NCBI GenBank assembly: GCA_963811365.1
Contig: CAWEQW010000005.1
Location: forward strand, 124,001-188,000
From: CAWEQW01 sp963811365
GTDB lineage: Bacteria; Actinomycetota; Actinomycetes; Propionibacteriales; Nocardioidaceae
Direction: 5' to 3'
Length of the DNA: 64,000 bases
Shown here: positions 55,479-63,386 of the stretch, in pieces
Layout: each line of letters begins with the position of its first letter
How positions within the stretch are numbered: position 1 is the stretch's first letter
Translations under genes and position numbers: made by a program
The notes under the pieces: generated by a model
What the model was told of the DNA's origin: nothing
The model's input: the letters and a program-made list of their open reading frames with translations, nothing else
Database searches by the model: none

Positions 55479-56626
55479 CGTGCGACCGCCCGCGACACGC
55501 CCATGGCACCGCCCGGATGCCTCTCACAGAATCGCTCGTAGGAGAAGTTGTAGCCCTGGTTACTGACATCGACGTCGGCAACCCACGAGGCATTCTCGTC
55601 AACCTGCTGCGCCTGTGCCTTCTGCAGATCCTGGAGGAGGTCCCGACCCGTCAGCGTCATGACGTCGGCGTGACGGACGAGGGTCGCGAGGTCGGACTCG
55701 AATCGCTTGTAGACGAACGCGTACCTACCCTCGAGCTCGTGCTCGAGCTCCGGCTCGACCAGAGATGACCGCAGCCAACGGCGTAACAGCTCGGACATGA
55801 GCGCTTCGGTGACAGTCCCGTGCCACAGCACGTACAGATTGCGGCCGTGCTCCCCTGCCCCGTCGACGGGGGTGCTCGCCGCGTCGACCTCGAACCACGT
55901 GTCGGGACGGGACGCAGCTGCCATCAGGACGTTGTGACCGCCTTGGTGTGCCAGGTCCTCGGCGATGAAGGCCTTGCCCCGACCGAGGTGCATGTTGCAG
56001 AAGACCCCGCCGTAGTACGCAGCATCGGCGAACGAGTTGCAGCGCTCGTCGTGGAACAGCACAACGTGCCGTACAGAGGTTCGGAGCAGAGCCTGCAGCT
56101 CTGGCTGCAGGTCGCCGATCACGCGCCACGCCGCCTCGAGCTCGTCGAAGTAGCGCACGCACGACTCGTTCACGCGGTTGTCAGCATGGCCGGTCGCCGC
56201 CATGAGCCTGTCCGCCACGGTGGGCACGGCGTGGACGATGCACTGAGGCCCGTCCTGAAGCCGACGCTCGGCCTCCACGTCATGGGTGAACACCGGTGCC
56301 ACCGCCGATCGACGGTCGTCGCGGGGCAGGGCCCTGGCGTACCCCACGCGAGGCACGTGAGCGACGCCGGCCGGGTCGACCACTGCCGACACGCACGGGG
56401 GTCGGGCATCCGACGGAAGCGACCCGACGACCAGCTGCTCCAGCGTCGCACTCCGTGATGCAGGATCGGCCGCGAAGTAGCCGAAGAGCGCAGGATCGGG
56501 GTCGATGCTCTCCACGTCGACCGCGTCGGGGCGGAGGCTCGAACGGGCAACGAGCCGGCGCAGCGCAGAGGTGAAGCGACGGTCGCCGTCGGTGGCCCAG
56601 GGCTGCAGGAAGTCAATGACGGACAT
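55475..56626 (-). CDS. HExxH-like protein with HQGGH motif, putative peptide-modifying metalloenzyme
   Basis: 383 residues. Residues 221-240 read IAEDLAHQGGHNVLMAAASR; the spacing of His227 and His231 and the hydrophobic setting match the HExxH site of RiPP-associated peptide hydroxylases, but Gln replaces Glu at 228. A second family-like block, LYVLWHGTVTEALMSELLRR (His269), follows at the expected distance, as the 'LLHG' segment does in that family. Upstream is FHDERCNSFADAAYYGGVFC. It follows a 76-residue peptide gene by 65 bases. Assignment is by motif only; a protease role is less likely without the Glu. Confidence 0.55.
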   Translation of the reverse strand: MSVIDFLQPWATDGDRRFTSALRRLVARSSLRPDAVDVESIDPDPALFGYFAADPASRSATLEQLVVGSLPSDARPPCVSAVVDPAGVAHVPRVGYARALPRDDRRSAVAPVFTHDVEAERRLQDGPQCIVHAVPTVADRLMAATGHADNRVNESCVRYFDELEAAWRVIGDLQPELQALLRTSVRHVVLFHDERCNSFADAAYYGGVFCNMHLGRGKAFIAEDLAHQGGHNVLMAAASRPDTWFEVDAASTPVDGAGEHGRNLYVLWHGTVTEALMSELLRRWLRSSLVEPELEHELEGRYAFVYKRFESDLATLVRHADVMTLTGRDLLQDLQKAQAQQVDENASWVADVDVSNQGYNFSYERFCERHPGGAMGVSRAVAR

Positions 56627-56691
56627 GTCTGGTCCTCTGTCTCGTGATGGGGCGGACGGGTCCCGATCCGCCGCCCGCCCCCTGACGGACG

Positions 56692-56922
56692 TCACCGCTT
56701 GACGAGCGCAGCGACCTTCCGCTCGTTGGCCACGGCCAGCTGGGCGTCCAGCTTCTGGAACACGGGCACGAGCTCGTCCACCCAGACACCTGTCTGAGCG
56801 AATACGGCGCAGTGACAGTTCATGAACGCGCCGGCGTTGAAGTTCGCCGCCAGGGCCCGGACCTCGTCCGCGTCGTCCTCGGCGAGGAAGTCCTGGATCG
56901 ACATGCGCTTGGCTTCGGACAT
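56692..56922 (-). CDS. 76-residue peptide, candidate RiPP precursor
   Basis: Starts at ATG 56922 after a strong GGAGAAAGGAG site. The N-terminal ~25 residues (MSEAKRMSIQDFLAEDDADE) are acidic and leader-like; the middle holds GAFMNCHCAVFAQTGVWVDE with Cys36-His37-Cys38; the C-terminus is helical and basic (LDAQLAVANERKVAALVKR). It is the first gene of the minus-strand operon with the HExxH-like protein and AKR. No homologous family known to me. Alternatively a small structural or metal-binding protein. Confidence 0.6.
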   Translation of the reverse strand: MSEAKRMSIQDFLAEDDADEVRALAANFNAGAFMNCHCAVFAQTGVWVDELVPVFQKLDAQLAVANERKVAALVKR

Positions 56923-56952
56923 CGAGACTCCTTTCTCCTGTTGATGAGTGAT

Positions 56953-56974
56953 GTGCGGCGCCACCGCGCCGCAC
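56953..56974 (-). promoter_or_regulatory. 9-bp inverted repeat upstream of the peptide gene
   Basis: GTGCGGCGC and GCGCCGCAC flank a CACC loop, 31 bases before the peptide ATG. Just upstream on the minus strand, TTAATA (near 56980) could be a -10 box, which would place this hairpin at the very start of the mRNA. It may be an operator, an mRNA-stabilising hairpin or an attenuator. Confidence 0.5.
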
Positions 56975-57069
56975 TATTAATGAGCCGAGACTCGGGCGTT
57001 TGATACAGGGCGCGGCTCCGGCCCTCCATCGCCAGCGGAGTGGAGGGGGTCCGCACAAGGCGAGAGCAC

Positions 57070-57385
57070 TCCAGCCGGGCATGGCGTCGCGGACCGGTTG
57101 CCGGTCCGACTCGAGATGGTCGTCCGCGTGCAGGCTGCACTCGACCAGGTGCGATTCCTGCGTGCGGGCCTCGTCGAGGGTGCTGCCGAGCTCTCTGCTC
57201 CACAGCTCCAGGGACGCGTGTTCGAGCTCTGCGGGCCAGGACTCGTCGGGCAACGCGGTGAGGCGGCGTGCTCGGGCGAGGTACTCGCGGGCGATGGCCG
57301 GGTGAGCCTTGATGAGCTGGTCAGGGTCCCCGGCACATGCAGCGAGGCTCAGGCTGACACCCGGCGGCGCCGGTCGAGCCAACCG
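57070..57385 (-). pseudogene. unidentified coding-like fragment
   Basis: Minus-strand codons (DPDQLIKAHPAIAREYLARA, then RRLTALPDESWPAELEHASL, RELGSTLDEARTQESHLVEC, SLHADDHLESDRQPVRDAMP) have strong codon bias and look like a helical protein, but there is no start or own stop. The 5' side abuts the winged-helix gene stop (57392) and the frame simply runs on toward the peptide operon. Possibly a truncated former first gene of the operon. No family recognised. Confidence 0.4.
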
Positions 57386-57391
57386 CAAGCG

Positions 57392-58507
57392 CTACGAGGT
57401 CAGTGTCAGGTGCAGGTCTCGGCCGAGGATGCCGGCGAGCCGGGCAACCTGCTGCCCGAGGGCCCCCTCGGGTGGCCGCCGTTCGTCGAGCCAGACGACC
57501 CTGAGCTCGTCGCCCTTCCGGGCCCAGGTCCCGCAGACGACACCGTCGACGATCACCGGATTGGCCTTGCGGGTGACGGGCTCGCGCCGAGACTGCGGCG
57601 TGACGTGGACATCCTTCGTGCCGGGGCCCATGACCCACTGGTCGTGCCCGGGGAGGAAACGCACCGTGTTCGAGGGCCGCTCCACTATGAGCGAGTCGAC
57701 GTCCTCCCCCACGACGTACGCCGTGGTGCCGTCGACGTCGACGGCCACGAGCTTCTCGCGGAGCTCGAACAGCCACCCGTCGAGTCGTTTCCGGCCGGCG
57801 CTCAGGCCGTTGCCGAGCCAGTAGTGGATGTGGTCGAGCGTCGCCGGCCCGTAGGTCCGCAGGTACGCCGTGATGCTCCGCGGACCCGCGTCGTCGAGCT
57901 CGGGGATGCCCCGCCACCTCGGGTTGAGGTCGAGTCGCTGAAAGGTGTGCTGGCCGTGGCGGGGTGGCCCGAAGCTCATGTCGCCCTGCCAGGTCAGCGG
58001 CTTGACGAGGGTTCCCGCGCCCTCGTCGAAGACCGGTCCCAGGTGTCGGTAGGCAGGCTGTCCGGTCAACACGTCACCCAGCTCGGCGATGGTCAGCGGC
58101 CCGTCAATGAGCGCCTCGCGCACCGCCGCCCGGAACTCCGGCCAGTCCGCTGCGGTCAGTCGGTAGTGCTCCACCCAGCTCGGCAGCTGCCACTGGCGCC
58201 CCGCCGATCTGAGGGCGAGGTAGATGCCGCCGTCCTCGGGGGACAGGTAGTGCATCGACCCGCGGAAGGCGAACGCCTTGATCACCGTCCCGTCCGCCAG
58301 CGCCTGCGCGAGCTCCCCAGACCGCGACGTCGTACGGCGCACCCTCACGGCCAGCTCGGCGAGGGACTCGTCCATCGACAGCACCGCACCGAGCCGGCGT
58401 ACGACGCCGGCCACCGACTCCGAGCCCACCGGCTGCAGCAGGTGACGCTCCAACCGCCACGCGAGCGCCTGGCTCCACGTGACCGAGGCCTCGAAGGGAG
58501 TGGTCAT
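57392..58507 (-). CDS. winged-helix DNA-binding protein (HTH_42/AlkZ-like family)
   Basis: 371 residues. SVTWSQALAWRLERHLLQPV, then AGVVRRLGAVLSMDESLAEL and VIKAFAFRGSMHYLSPEDGG is the start of the HTH_42 family, which includes DNA glycosylases that unhook interstrand crosslinks (AlkZ/YcaQ). RFLPGHDQWVMGPGTKDVHV and NPVIVDGVVCGTWARKGDEL are the conserved C-terminal blocks. It may repair DNA lesions or act as a resistance factor. Start ATG 58507; divergent from the PPOX gene. Confidence 0.83.
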   Translation of the reverse strand: MTTPFEASVTWSQALAWRLERHLLQPVGSESVAGVVRRLGAVLSMDESLAELAVRVRRTTSRSGELAQALADGTVIKAFAFRGSMHYLSPEDGGIYLALRSAGRQWQLPSWVEHYRLTAADWPEFRAAVREALIDGPLTIAELGDVLTGQPAYRHLGPVFDEGAGTLVKPLTWQGDMSFGPPRHGQHTFQRLDLNPRWRGIPELDDAGPRSITAYLRTYGPATLDHIHYWLGNGLSAGRKRLDGWLFELREKLVAVDVDGTTAYVVGEDVDSLIVERPSNTVRFLPGHDQWVMGPGTKDVHVTPQSRREPVTRKANPVIVDGVVCGTWARKGDELRVVWLDERRPPEGALGQQVARLAGILGRDLHLTLTS

Positions 58508-58575
58508 GTCCGTAGCCTCGCATCCGTTGTGGAGCGGGGTGAGCCTTGTCGGTGTGACCTGCCACGATTGTCGCC

Positions 58576-58995
58576 ATGGTGGCATGGCACGAGATGGAGG
58601 CGGACGAGCCAGAGTTCGCCGCCCGCGTACGAGCACTGTTCCAGGCTCGCAAGCACAAGACCATCGCGACGCTGCGCGCAGACGGCTCGCCTCGCATCAG
58701 CGGCATCGAGACCCAGATCGACACGGAGGTGACCTTCGGCTCGATGGAACGCTCACGGAAGCTGGCGGACCTGCAGCGTGACCCCCGGCTCGCGCTGCAC
58801 AGTCCCTCGGTCGACCCGCCCGAGGACGATCCCGGCGGATGGCTCGGAGAGGCCAAGATCTCCGGGCGGGCAGTTCCGACCGTCGACGGGTTCAGAGTGG
58901 ACATCTCCGAGGTGGCGCTGACCTATCTCGACCATGGGTTGGTGATCGAGTCCTGGCATCCCGGGCGCGCGCACACCACACGGGTGCGCGACTGA
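58576..58995 (+). CDS. pyridoxamine-5'-phosphate-oxidase-fold (PPOX) protein
   Basis: 139 residues. FQARKHKTIATLRADGSPRI, then SGIETQIDTEVTFGSMERSR and KLADLQRDPRLALHSP follows the split-barrel flavin/F420-binding family. Such proteins bind FMN, haem or F420 and reduce small substrates. Start ATG 58576. Divergent from the winged-helix gene with 68 bases between, suggesting a shared control region. Confidence 0.82.
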   Translation: MVAWHEMEADEPEFAARVRALFQARKHKTIATLRADGSPRISGIETQIDTEVTFGSMERSRKLADLQRDPRLALHSPSVDPPEDDPGGWLGEAKISGRAVPTVDGFRVDISEVALTYLDHGLVIESWHPGRAHTTRVRD

Positions 58996-59383
58996 CCGGG
59001 GTCCGCGACCGGAACAGCGACCTCGCCTGCGCGACGTCGCACACGGGCGTCAGCTCTCGACGAGTGTGGCGAGTCGATCGACCGATGCCCGCAGCCTCTC
59101 GGACGTGGTCGCCCTCGCCCGCGCGACTCGTCGGCCATCGTCGACACCGGCTCGGTCTACACCTGACGCGCACGCCTCGACCGAACGACGGCAGGTGCTG
59201 CGGCGGCTCGGCCCGGCGGTGCACGCCGCCCTCGTCCGCTGGGCCGCATGCCGAGCGCGGCGGGTCCCGTGCGCAAGCGCGGCCGCCTCCGCGACGGCTG
59301 ACCACGCTCGCCACGGCGTGGTCTCGCCATCCGACAGCCCGAGGTTCTCGCCGCGATCCGGAAGGCGAATGTCCGCAATGTTT
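58996..59383. other. intergenic region, no gene recognised
   Basis: Nearly 390 bases between the PPOX gene and the DinB remnant. Frames are open on both strands but show no family features; a minus-strand tail (SERLRASVDRLATLVES) looks protein-like without a match. Confidence 0.3.
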
Positions 59384-59560
59384 CCTAGGGTGGCGGAGCA
59401 TCTCGAGGAGAAGGTCACCCGGACCGAGCCGGGGTGGCCGCGGCTCGTGGACTTCCCGCTGGCCCAGTGCCAGTTCATCGTGGTCAACGAGGAATGGCAC
59501 CACCGGCTCTACGCCGAGCGCGACACCGACGCGCTCACGACGACGACACAGGAGAGCTGA
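59384..59560 (+). pseudogene. DinB-superfamily C-terminal remnant
   Basis: RVAEHLEEKVTRTEPGWPRL, then VDFPLAQCQFIVVNEEWHHR and LYAERDTDAL matches the last helix of DinB proteins (compare EEEWEHHRYAARDLD in the intact gene at 6563). The N-terminal two thirds are missing. Its stop lies directly before the hydrolase start, so the two were once co-transcribed. Confidence 0.55.
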
Positions 59561-59561
59561 G

Positions 59562-60245
59562 ATGGACATCGTGCTGATCGCCGGAATATGGCTGGACGGC
59601 TCCGCCTGGGACGCCGTCGTGCCCGAGCTCGAGAGCCTCGGCCACCGACCGGTGCCACTCACGCTGCCCGGCCAGGGTGACGGGAACGAGGGCGCCACGT
59701 ACCAGGACCAGGTCGCCTGCGTGCTGGCGGCCGTCGACGCCGCCGCTGGCCCCGCCCTCGTGGTCGGCCACTCCGCGGCCGCGACGCTGGCGTGGGTGGC
59801 GGCCGACGCCCGACCCGAGAAGTTGGCGCGGGTGGCCTTGATCGGTGGTATGCCCGAGCCCGACGGGGAGACCTACTTCGGGTTCTTCGAGCCGGTGGAG
59901 GGCGTCGTGCCGTTCCCAGGGTGGGAGCCGTTCGAGGGTCCGGACTCCGACGACATGTCACCCGAGCAGAAGGCGCGCACGGCCGCGAGCGCGATCGCCG
60001 TGCCGGCCGCCATCACCCAAGGCACCGTGCACCTCACCGACGAGCGCCGCTACGACGTACCGATCAGCCTGATATGCCCGGAGTTCACGCCCGCCCAGGC
60101 CAAGGAATGGGTCGAGGGCGGCGACGTGCCCGAGCTGGCCAAGGCCTCCCATCTGGAGTACGTCGACATCGAGTCTGGCCACTGGCCGATGTTCACCCGG
60201 CCGCGAGAGCTCGCGCGGATCCTGGCCGACTGCGCCGACAGGTGA
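59562..60245 (+). CDS. alpha/beta-hydrolase-fold protein
   Basis: 227 residues. IVLIAGIWLDGSAWDAVVPE, nucleophile elbow VVGHSAAATLAWV (Ser near 68), acid and base with DIESGHWPMFTRPRELARIL (catalytic His). An intact, small esterase/epoxide-hydrolase-like enzyme. GGAG lies 8 bases before ATG 59562. A decayed copy of its C-terminus exists at 32741-32831. Confidence 0.85.
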   Translation: MDIVLIAGIWLDGSAWDAVVPELESLGHRPVPLTLPGQGDGNEGATYQDQVACVLAAVDAAAGPALVVGHSAAATLAWVAADARPEKLARVALIGGMPEPDGETYFGFFEPVEGVVPFPGWEPFEGPDSDDMSPEQKARTAASAIAVPAAITQGTVHLTDERRYDVPISLICPEFTPAQAKEWVEGGDVPELAKASHLEYVDIESGHWPMFTRPRELARILADCADR

Positions 60246-60284
60246 GGCGCTCAGCTGCGTGAGCACCCGGCGCTGAAGCTCTGG

Positions 60285-60998
60285 TCACCCCGCCGCAGTC
60301 GGGCGGGCTCGCATGACGCGGAACTCGTTGCCGTCCGGGTCGGCGAGCTCGACGCCCTCGTGGACGCCTGCCAGACGCGTCGCCCCGAGCGACGTCAGCC
60401 TCGCGATCTCGGTCTCGAGATCGGCGACGGACAGCTCGAACCGTTGGCGGTTCCGCCCCTGTCTGGGAGCCAGAGGCGGGCCGCCCCACGCCAGCTTGGT
60501 ACCGCCGGACGGCGACTGGATGGCGGTCTCCTGGTCCTGGTCCCACACCAGCGGCCATCCGAGAACCTCGTGCCAGAACATCCCGACTGCTCGGGAACCG
60601 TCGCAGGCGACCTCACCGAGAGGACCGCAGCCGGCGAGGAAGCCGTTGCCGGCCTCGATCACGCAGAGCTCGTTGTCGCCCGGATCGCTCAGCACGACGT
60701 GCTCCTCCTCGGGCAGCTGGCCGACATCTCGGTGGCGTGCGCCGATGCTGAGCGCCTTCTCGACCGTGGCCCGCTGCCCCTCGGGACTGGTACTGGTGAG
60801 GTGCAGATGCAGTCGGTTGGGCCCGGGCTCTTGGACGGACGCAGCCACGAAGCGCAGCCCGACCTGCGTCTCGTCGCCCGGCAGCAGCACCCCGCCATCC
60901 TCTTCGACGACCTCCCGGCCGAGCATCTCGGCCCAGAAACGGCCCACGGCTGTCGGCTCCCGAACGTCGAAGGCCACTGCTACAAGGTGTGCAGACAC
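60285..60998 (-). CDS. two-domain VOC (glyoxalase-like) protein
   Basis: 237 residues from GTG 60998. Two VOC modules: AVAFDVREPTAVGRFWAEML with PNRLHLHLTSTSPEGQRATV, and SRAVGMFWHEVLGWPLVWD with RFELSVADLETEIARLTSLG, LADPDGNEFRVMRARP. The metal-ligand pattern (H...E) is partly conserved. Probably binds or modifies a small molecule; adjacent genes give no substrate. Ends close to the hydrolase stop (convergent). Confidence 0.8.
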   Translation of the reverse strand: MSAHLVAVAFDVREPTAVGRFWAEMLGREVVEEDGGVLLPGDETQVGLRFVAASVQEPGPNRLHLHLTSTSPEGQRATVEKALSIGARHRDVGQLPEEEHVVLSDPGDNELCVIEAGNGFLAGCGPLGEVACDGSRAVGMFWHEVLGWPLVWDQDQETAIQSPSGGTKLAWGGPPLAPRQGRNRQRFELSVADLETEIARLTSLGATRLAGVHEGVELADPDGNEFRVMRARPTAAG

Positions 60999-61072
60999 CC
61001 TTGCCACACTAGACGCTCTTCGTCGCTCCTCGGGCCTGACGTCGTGTCGCCAGGTCACAGTAGGCTCTTGCC

Positions 61073-61183
61073 ATGTTCGGAGTCGGACCGGCTGAAGCGA
61101 TCATCCTCGTCCTCGTGGTGGTCGTCGTGCTGTTCCTCGCCGGGCGACTGTTGCGCGGACTGCTACGGCTGGGGCGGCGCTAG
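61073..61183 (+). CDS. 36-residue TatA-like membrane microprotein
   Basis: MFGVGPAEAIILVLVVVVVL, then FLAGRLLRGLLRLGRR and a TAG. The first 20 residues resemble the start of TatA (MFGLGPxELLLIL...), giving one transmembrane helix, but the FGxxxLP motif and the amphipathic helix/tail are replaced by a short Arg-rich end. No other coding frame competes here. Possibly a small membrane protein rather than a true Tat subunit. Confidence 0.45.
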   Translation: MFGVGPAEAIILVLVVVVVLFLAGRLLRGLLRLGRR

Positions 61184-61341
61184 GTTCGACGTGAGCTCCC
61201 TGGGCGGGCAGAGATGCCCCTTGCGTTCGATCGAATCGTTGCCTGAAGAGCTCCGATTCTCCCGCTACGCAAGGGCATTCTCGTTCTACGCCACGCTCGA
61301 CTGACTCACCTCATCGGTGTATCCGGGCTAAGGTCGAGCAC

Positions 61342-61983
61342 GTGCACGAACACAAGCGATTCGACGACGCGGCGGCGACGTGGGACGACGACCCCGGCCG
61401 CGAGAAGCGACAGGTCGCGGTGGCCAAGGCGATCCAGGAGGCCGTGGACCTCGGCCCCCGAATGAAGGCTCTCGACGTCGGCGGCGGCACCGGTCGGCTG
61501 AGCATCCTGCTCGCCGACCAGGTGGGCTCCGTGGTCGTCACCGACCCGTCCGCCGGCATGGTGCAGGTCGCACGGGCGCGGATCGGGGCGGCCGGGTTCC
61601 GTGACCGGCTGCGCGCCGTCCAGGCGGATCTGACGACAGACCGGCTCGAGGGCAGCTTTGACGTGGCGTGGAGCTCCATGGCGCTGCACCACGTGCAGGA
61701 CCTGGACGGACTGCTGCGCTCCCTCGCGGGCCTCTTAGCCGCCGGTAGCCGGCTGTGCATCGCGGACCTCGACGAGGATCCCGATGGCGCCTTCCACGCC
61801 GACAAGGTGGACTTCGACGGGCACCACGGGTTCGACAGGGAACGCCTCGCCGAACGGTTGGCTCGTGCCGGCTTCGCCGACATCAGCTTCGTCGACGTCA
61901 CGACGATCCTCAAGAGCGACCGTGAGTTCGGCATCTTCCTGTGCACGGCGACCAAGTCCCGCGAGCCCGATGGAGAAGCCTGA
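61342..61983 (+). CDS. SAM-dependent methyltransferase, class I
   Basis: 213 residues. Motif I ALDVGGGTGRLS near residue 43-54, VVVTDPSAGMVQVARARIG (motif II region) and FDVAWSSMALHHVQDLDGLL (motif IV) define a UbiE/class-I methyltransferase. FHADKVDFDGHHGFDRERLA near the C-terminus is typical of one small-molecule O- or C-methyltransferase group. Start GTG 61342. Substrate unknown. Confidence 0.83.
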   Translation: MHEHKRFDDAAATWDDDPGREKRQVAVAKAIQEAVDLGPRMKALDVGGGTGRLSILLADQVGSVVVTDPSAGMVQVARARIGAAGFRDRLRAVQADLTTDRLEGSFDVAWSSMALHHVQDLDGLLRSLAGLLAAGSRLCIADLDEDPDGAFHADKVDFDGHHGFDRERLAERLARAGFADISFVDVTTILKSDREFGIFLCTATKSREPDGEA

Positions 61984-61996
61984 GCAGTCAAGCGAC

Positions 61997-62453
61997 TCAG
62001 GCGAGACGGAAGGCGGCTGCCAGGGTCCGGTGGATCGTGGCGATGGTCGTGACGTCCAGCGGACCGTCCGAGCGGAGCCGGGGTAGAGCTTCTCGGGCCA
62101 CAGCGCTTCGACCCCGCGCGAGGTGAACGATGCTCCGATGAGAGGCCGTCGGCTTCGACGAAGCACAGCACGCCGTGAACCGGCACGGAGCCGTCGAGAT
62201 GGTCCCGGACGACCGCGATCTGTTGGGAACCGTCGACCACGGAGGTGCGGTCCCTGCTCCCGAGAATGAGCTTCTCCACTCGCGCGCGCACCCGTCGACC
62301 TCGTACGTCGAGGTGCGGGCGGCCGCGGTACCTCTTGGCGTCGATGACGTAGACGCCGGTGGGCGTGACGGCCAGATGGTCGATGTTGGCTCGGCACGTG
62401 CCGGCGTAGCGAAGGCGCATCCGCTTCTCGTCTCGCCCCGACTCCTCATGCAC
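61997..62453 (-). pseudogene. NERD-domain (nuclease-related) protein, frameshifted
   Basis: Minus-strand blocks: NIDHLAVTPTGVYVIDAKRY, then RPHLDVRGRRVRARVEKLIL and HGVLCFVEAD are NERD hallmarks; then in shifted frames LIGASFTSRGVEALWPEKLY and RSDGPLDVTTIATIHRTLAA, ending at 61997. Two indels between 62110 and 62150 interrupt it, and the N-terminal ~40 residues expected for the family may be short. NERD proteins are predicted nucleases or DNA-associated factors. Confidence 0.65.
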
Positions 62454-62499
62454 GCTGACACGGTAGAGGCGAACGGGTGGAGGCGCAGGAATCCCCCCG

Positions 62500-62805
62500 C
62501 TACCTCGCTCCGCCGTCCTCCGGTGAACCCGAGCCGAACAGCCGGCGCCACCACGACCTCCCGGGAGATCCTGGCGGTCGACTTGCCCGCTCCCACTCGG
62601 ACTTGGTCACCAGCTGGCCGGCCGCCCGCTCCTTCGCGACACACTCGGTATGCGCATGACGGCGACGGTCGCGGTCACCCTCCGGGGACAGCAGAGTGTT
62701 GGGCTGCATCGCCAGCAGGTAGCCATGGCAGATCGGGCACGTGTAGGTCTTCGCCTGCCTGCCTCTTGCCGGGCGCATGTCCCACCAGCGCACGGGATCC
62801 GCCAT
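62500..62805 (-). CDS. small CPICH zinc-binding protein
   Basis: 101 residues. TYTCPICHGYLLAMQPNTLL, then HAHTECVAKERAAGQLVTKS forms a C-x2-C...H...C site that should bind one zinc, in an otherwise basic/polar protein with an Arg-rich, probably disordered tail (RPPGSPGRSWWRRLFGSG). Common in actinobacteria as an uncharacterised gene, often beside NERD genes. Start ATG 62805. Confidence 0.7.
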   Translation of the reverse strand: MADPVRWWDMRPARGRQAKTYTCPICHGYLLAMQPNTLLSPEGDRDRRRHAHTECVAKERAAGQLVTKSEWERASRPPGSPGRSWWRRLFGSGSPEDGGAR

Positions 62806-62841
62806 CCGGCAAGACTACGACCAGCAGGGTTGACTGGTCCC

Positions 62842-63363
62842 ATGACCACTCGGCTGCTGATCATCGCGGACACCCACATCCCTCGGCGAGCGCAGCGGCT
62901 GCCGCCTCAGCTCGCGGCGGCTGTCCCCCGCGCCGACGTGGTGATCCATGCGGGCGACTGGGTCGACGTCTCGGTCCTCGACGATCTCGAGGCCAGGGCC
63001 GCACGGCTCGTCGGCGTCTACGGCAACAACGACCACGGGGTCCTGCGTGAGCGCCTTCCCGAGGAGGCCCAGGTCGAGATCGAGGGGATCCGGTTCGGAG
63101 TCGTCCACGAGACAGGCTCGAAGGCCGGCCGAGAGTGGCGCTGCGCGGAGCGGTACTCGGACCTCGACGTCCTCGTCTTCGGTCACAGCCACATCCCGTG
63201 GGACACCACAACGCCCACCGGGCTGCGGTTGCTGAACCCTGGATCCCCCACCGACCGCCGTCGCCAGCCGCACGCGACGTACCTCACCGCGACCGCCGAC
63301 GACCGCCGGCTCTTGGACGTCACGTTTCACGAGCTGCCACGAGCCGACCCGACCCGTCGGTGA
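62842..63363 (+). CDS. metallophosphoesterase (YfcE-like)
   Basis: 173 residues. Metal motifs: IIADTHIPR (DxH), VIHAGDWVD (GD), VYGNNDHGVL (GNxD), VVHETG (H) and VFGHSHIPWD (GHxH). This set defines YfcE/MJ0936-type phosphodiesterases that hydrolyse small phosphodiesters with two metals. Intact, cytosolic. Start ATG 62842; divergent from the CPICH gene. Confidence 0.88.
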   Translation: MTTRLLIIADTHIPRRAQRLPPQLAAAVPRADVVIHAGDWVDVSVLDDLEARAARLVGVYGNNDHGVLRERLPEEAQVEIEGIRFGVVHETGSKAGREWRCAERYSDLDVLVFGHSHIPWDTTTPTGLRLLNPGSPTDRRRQPHATYLTATADDRRLLDVTFHELPRADPTRR

Positions 63364-63386
63364 GGGCGCCGACGAGTCGGGCCCGG

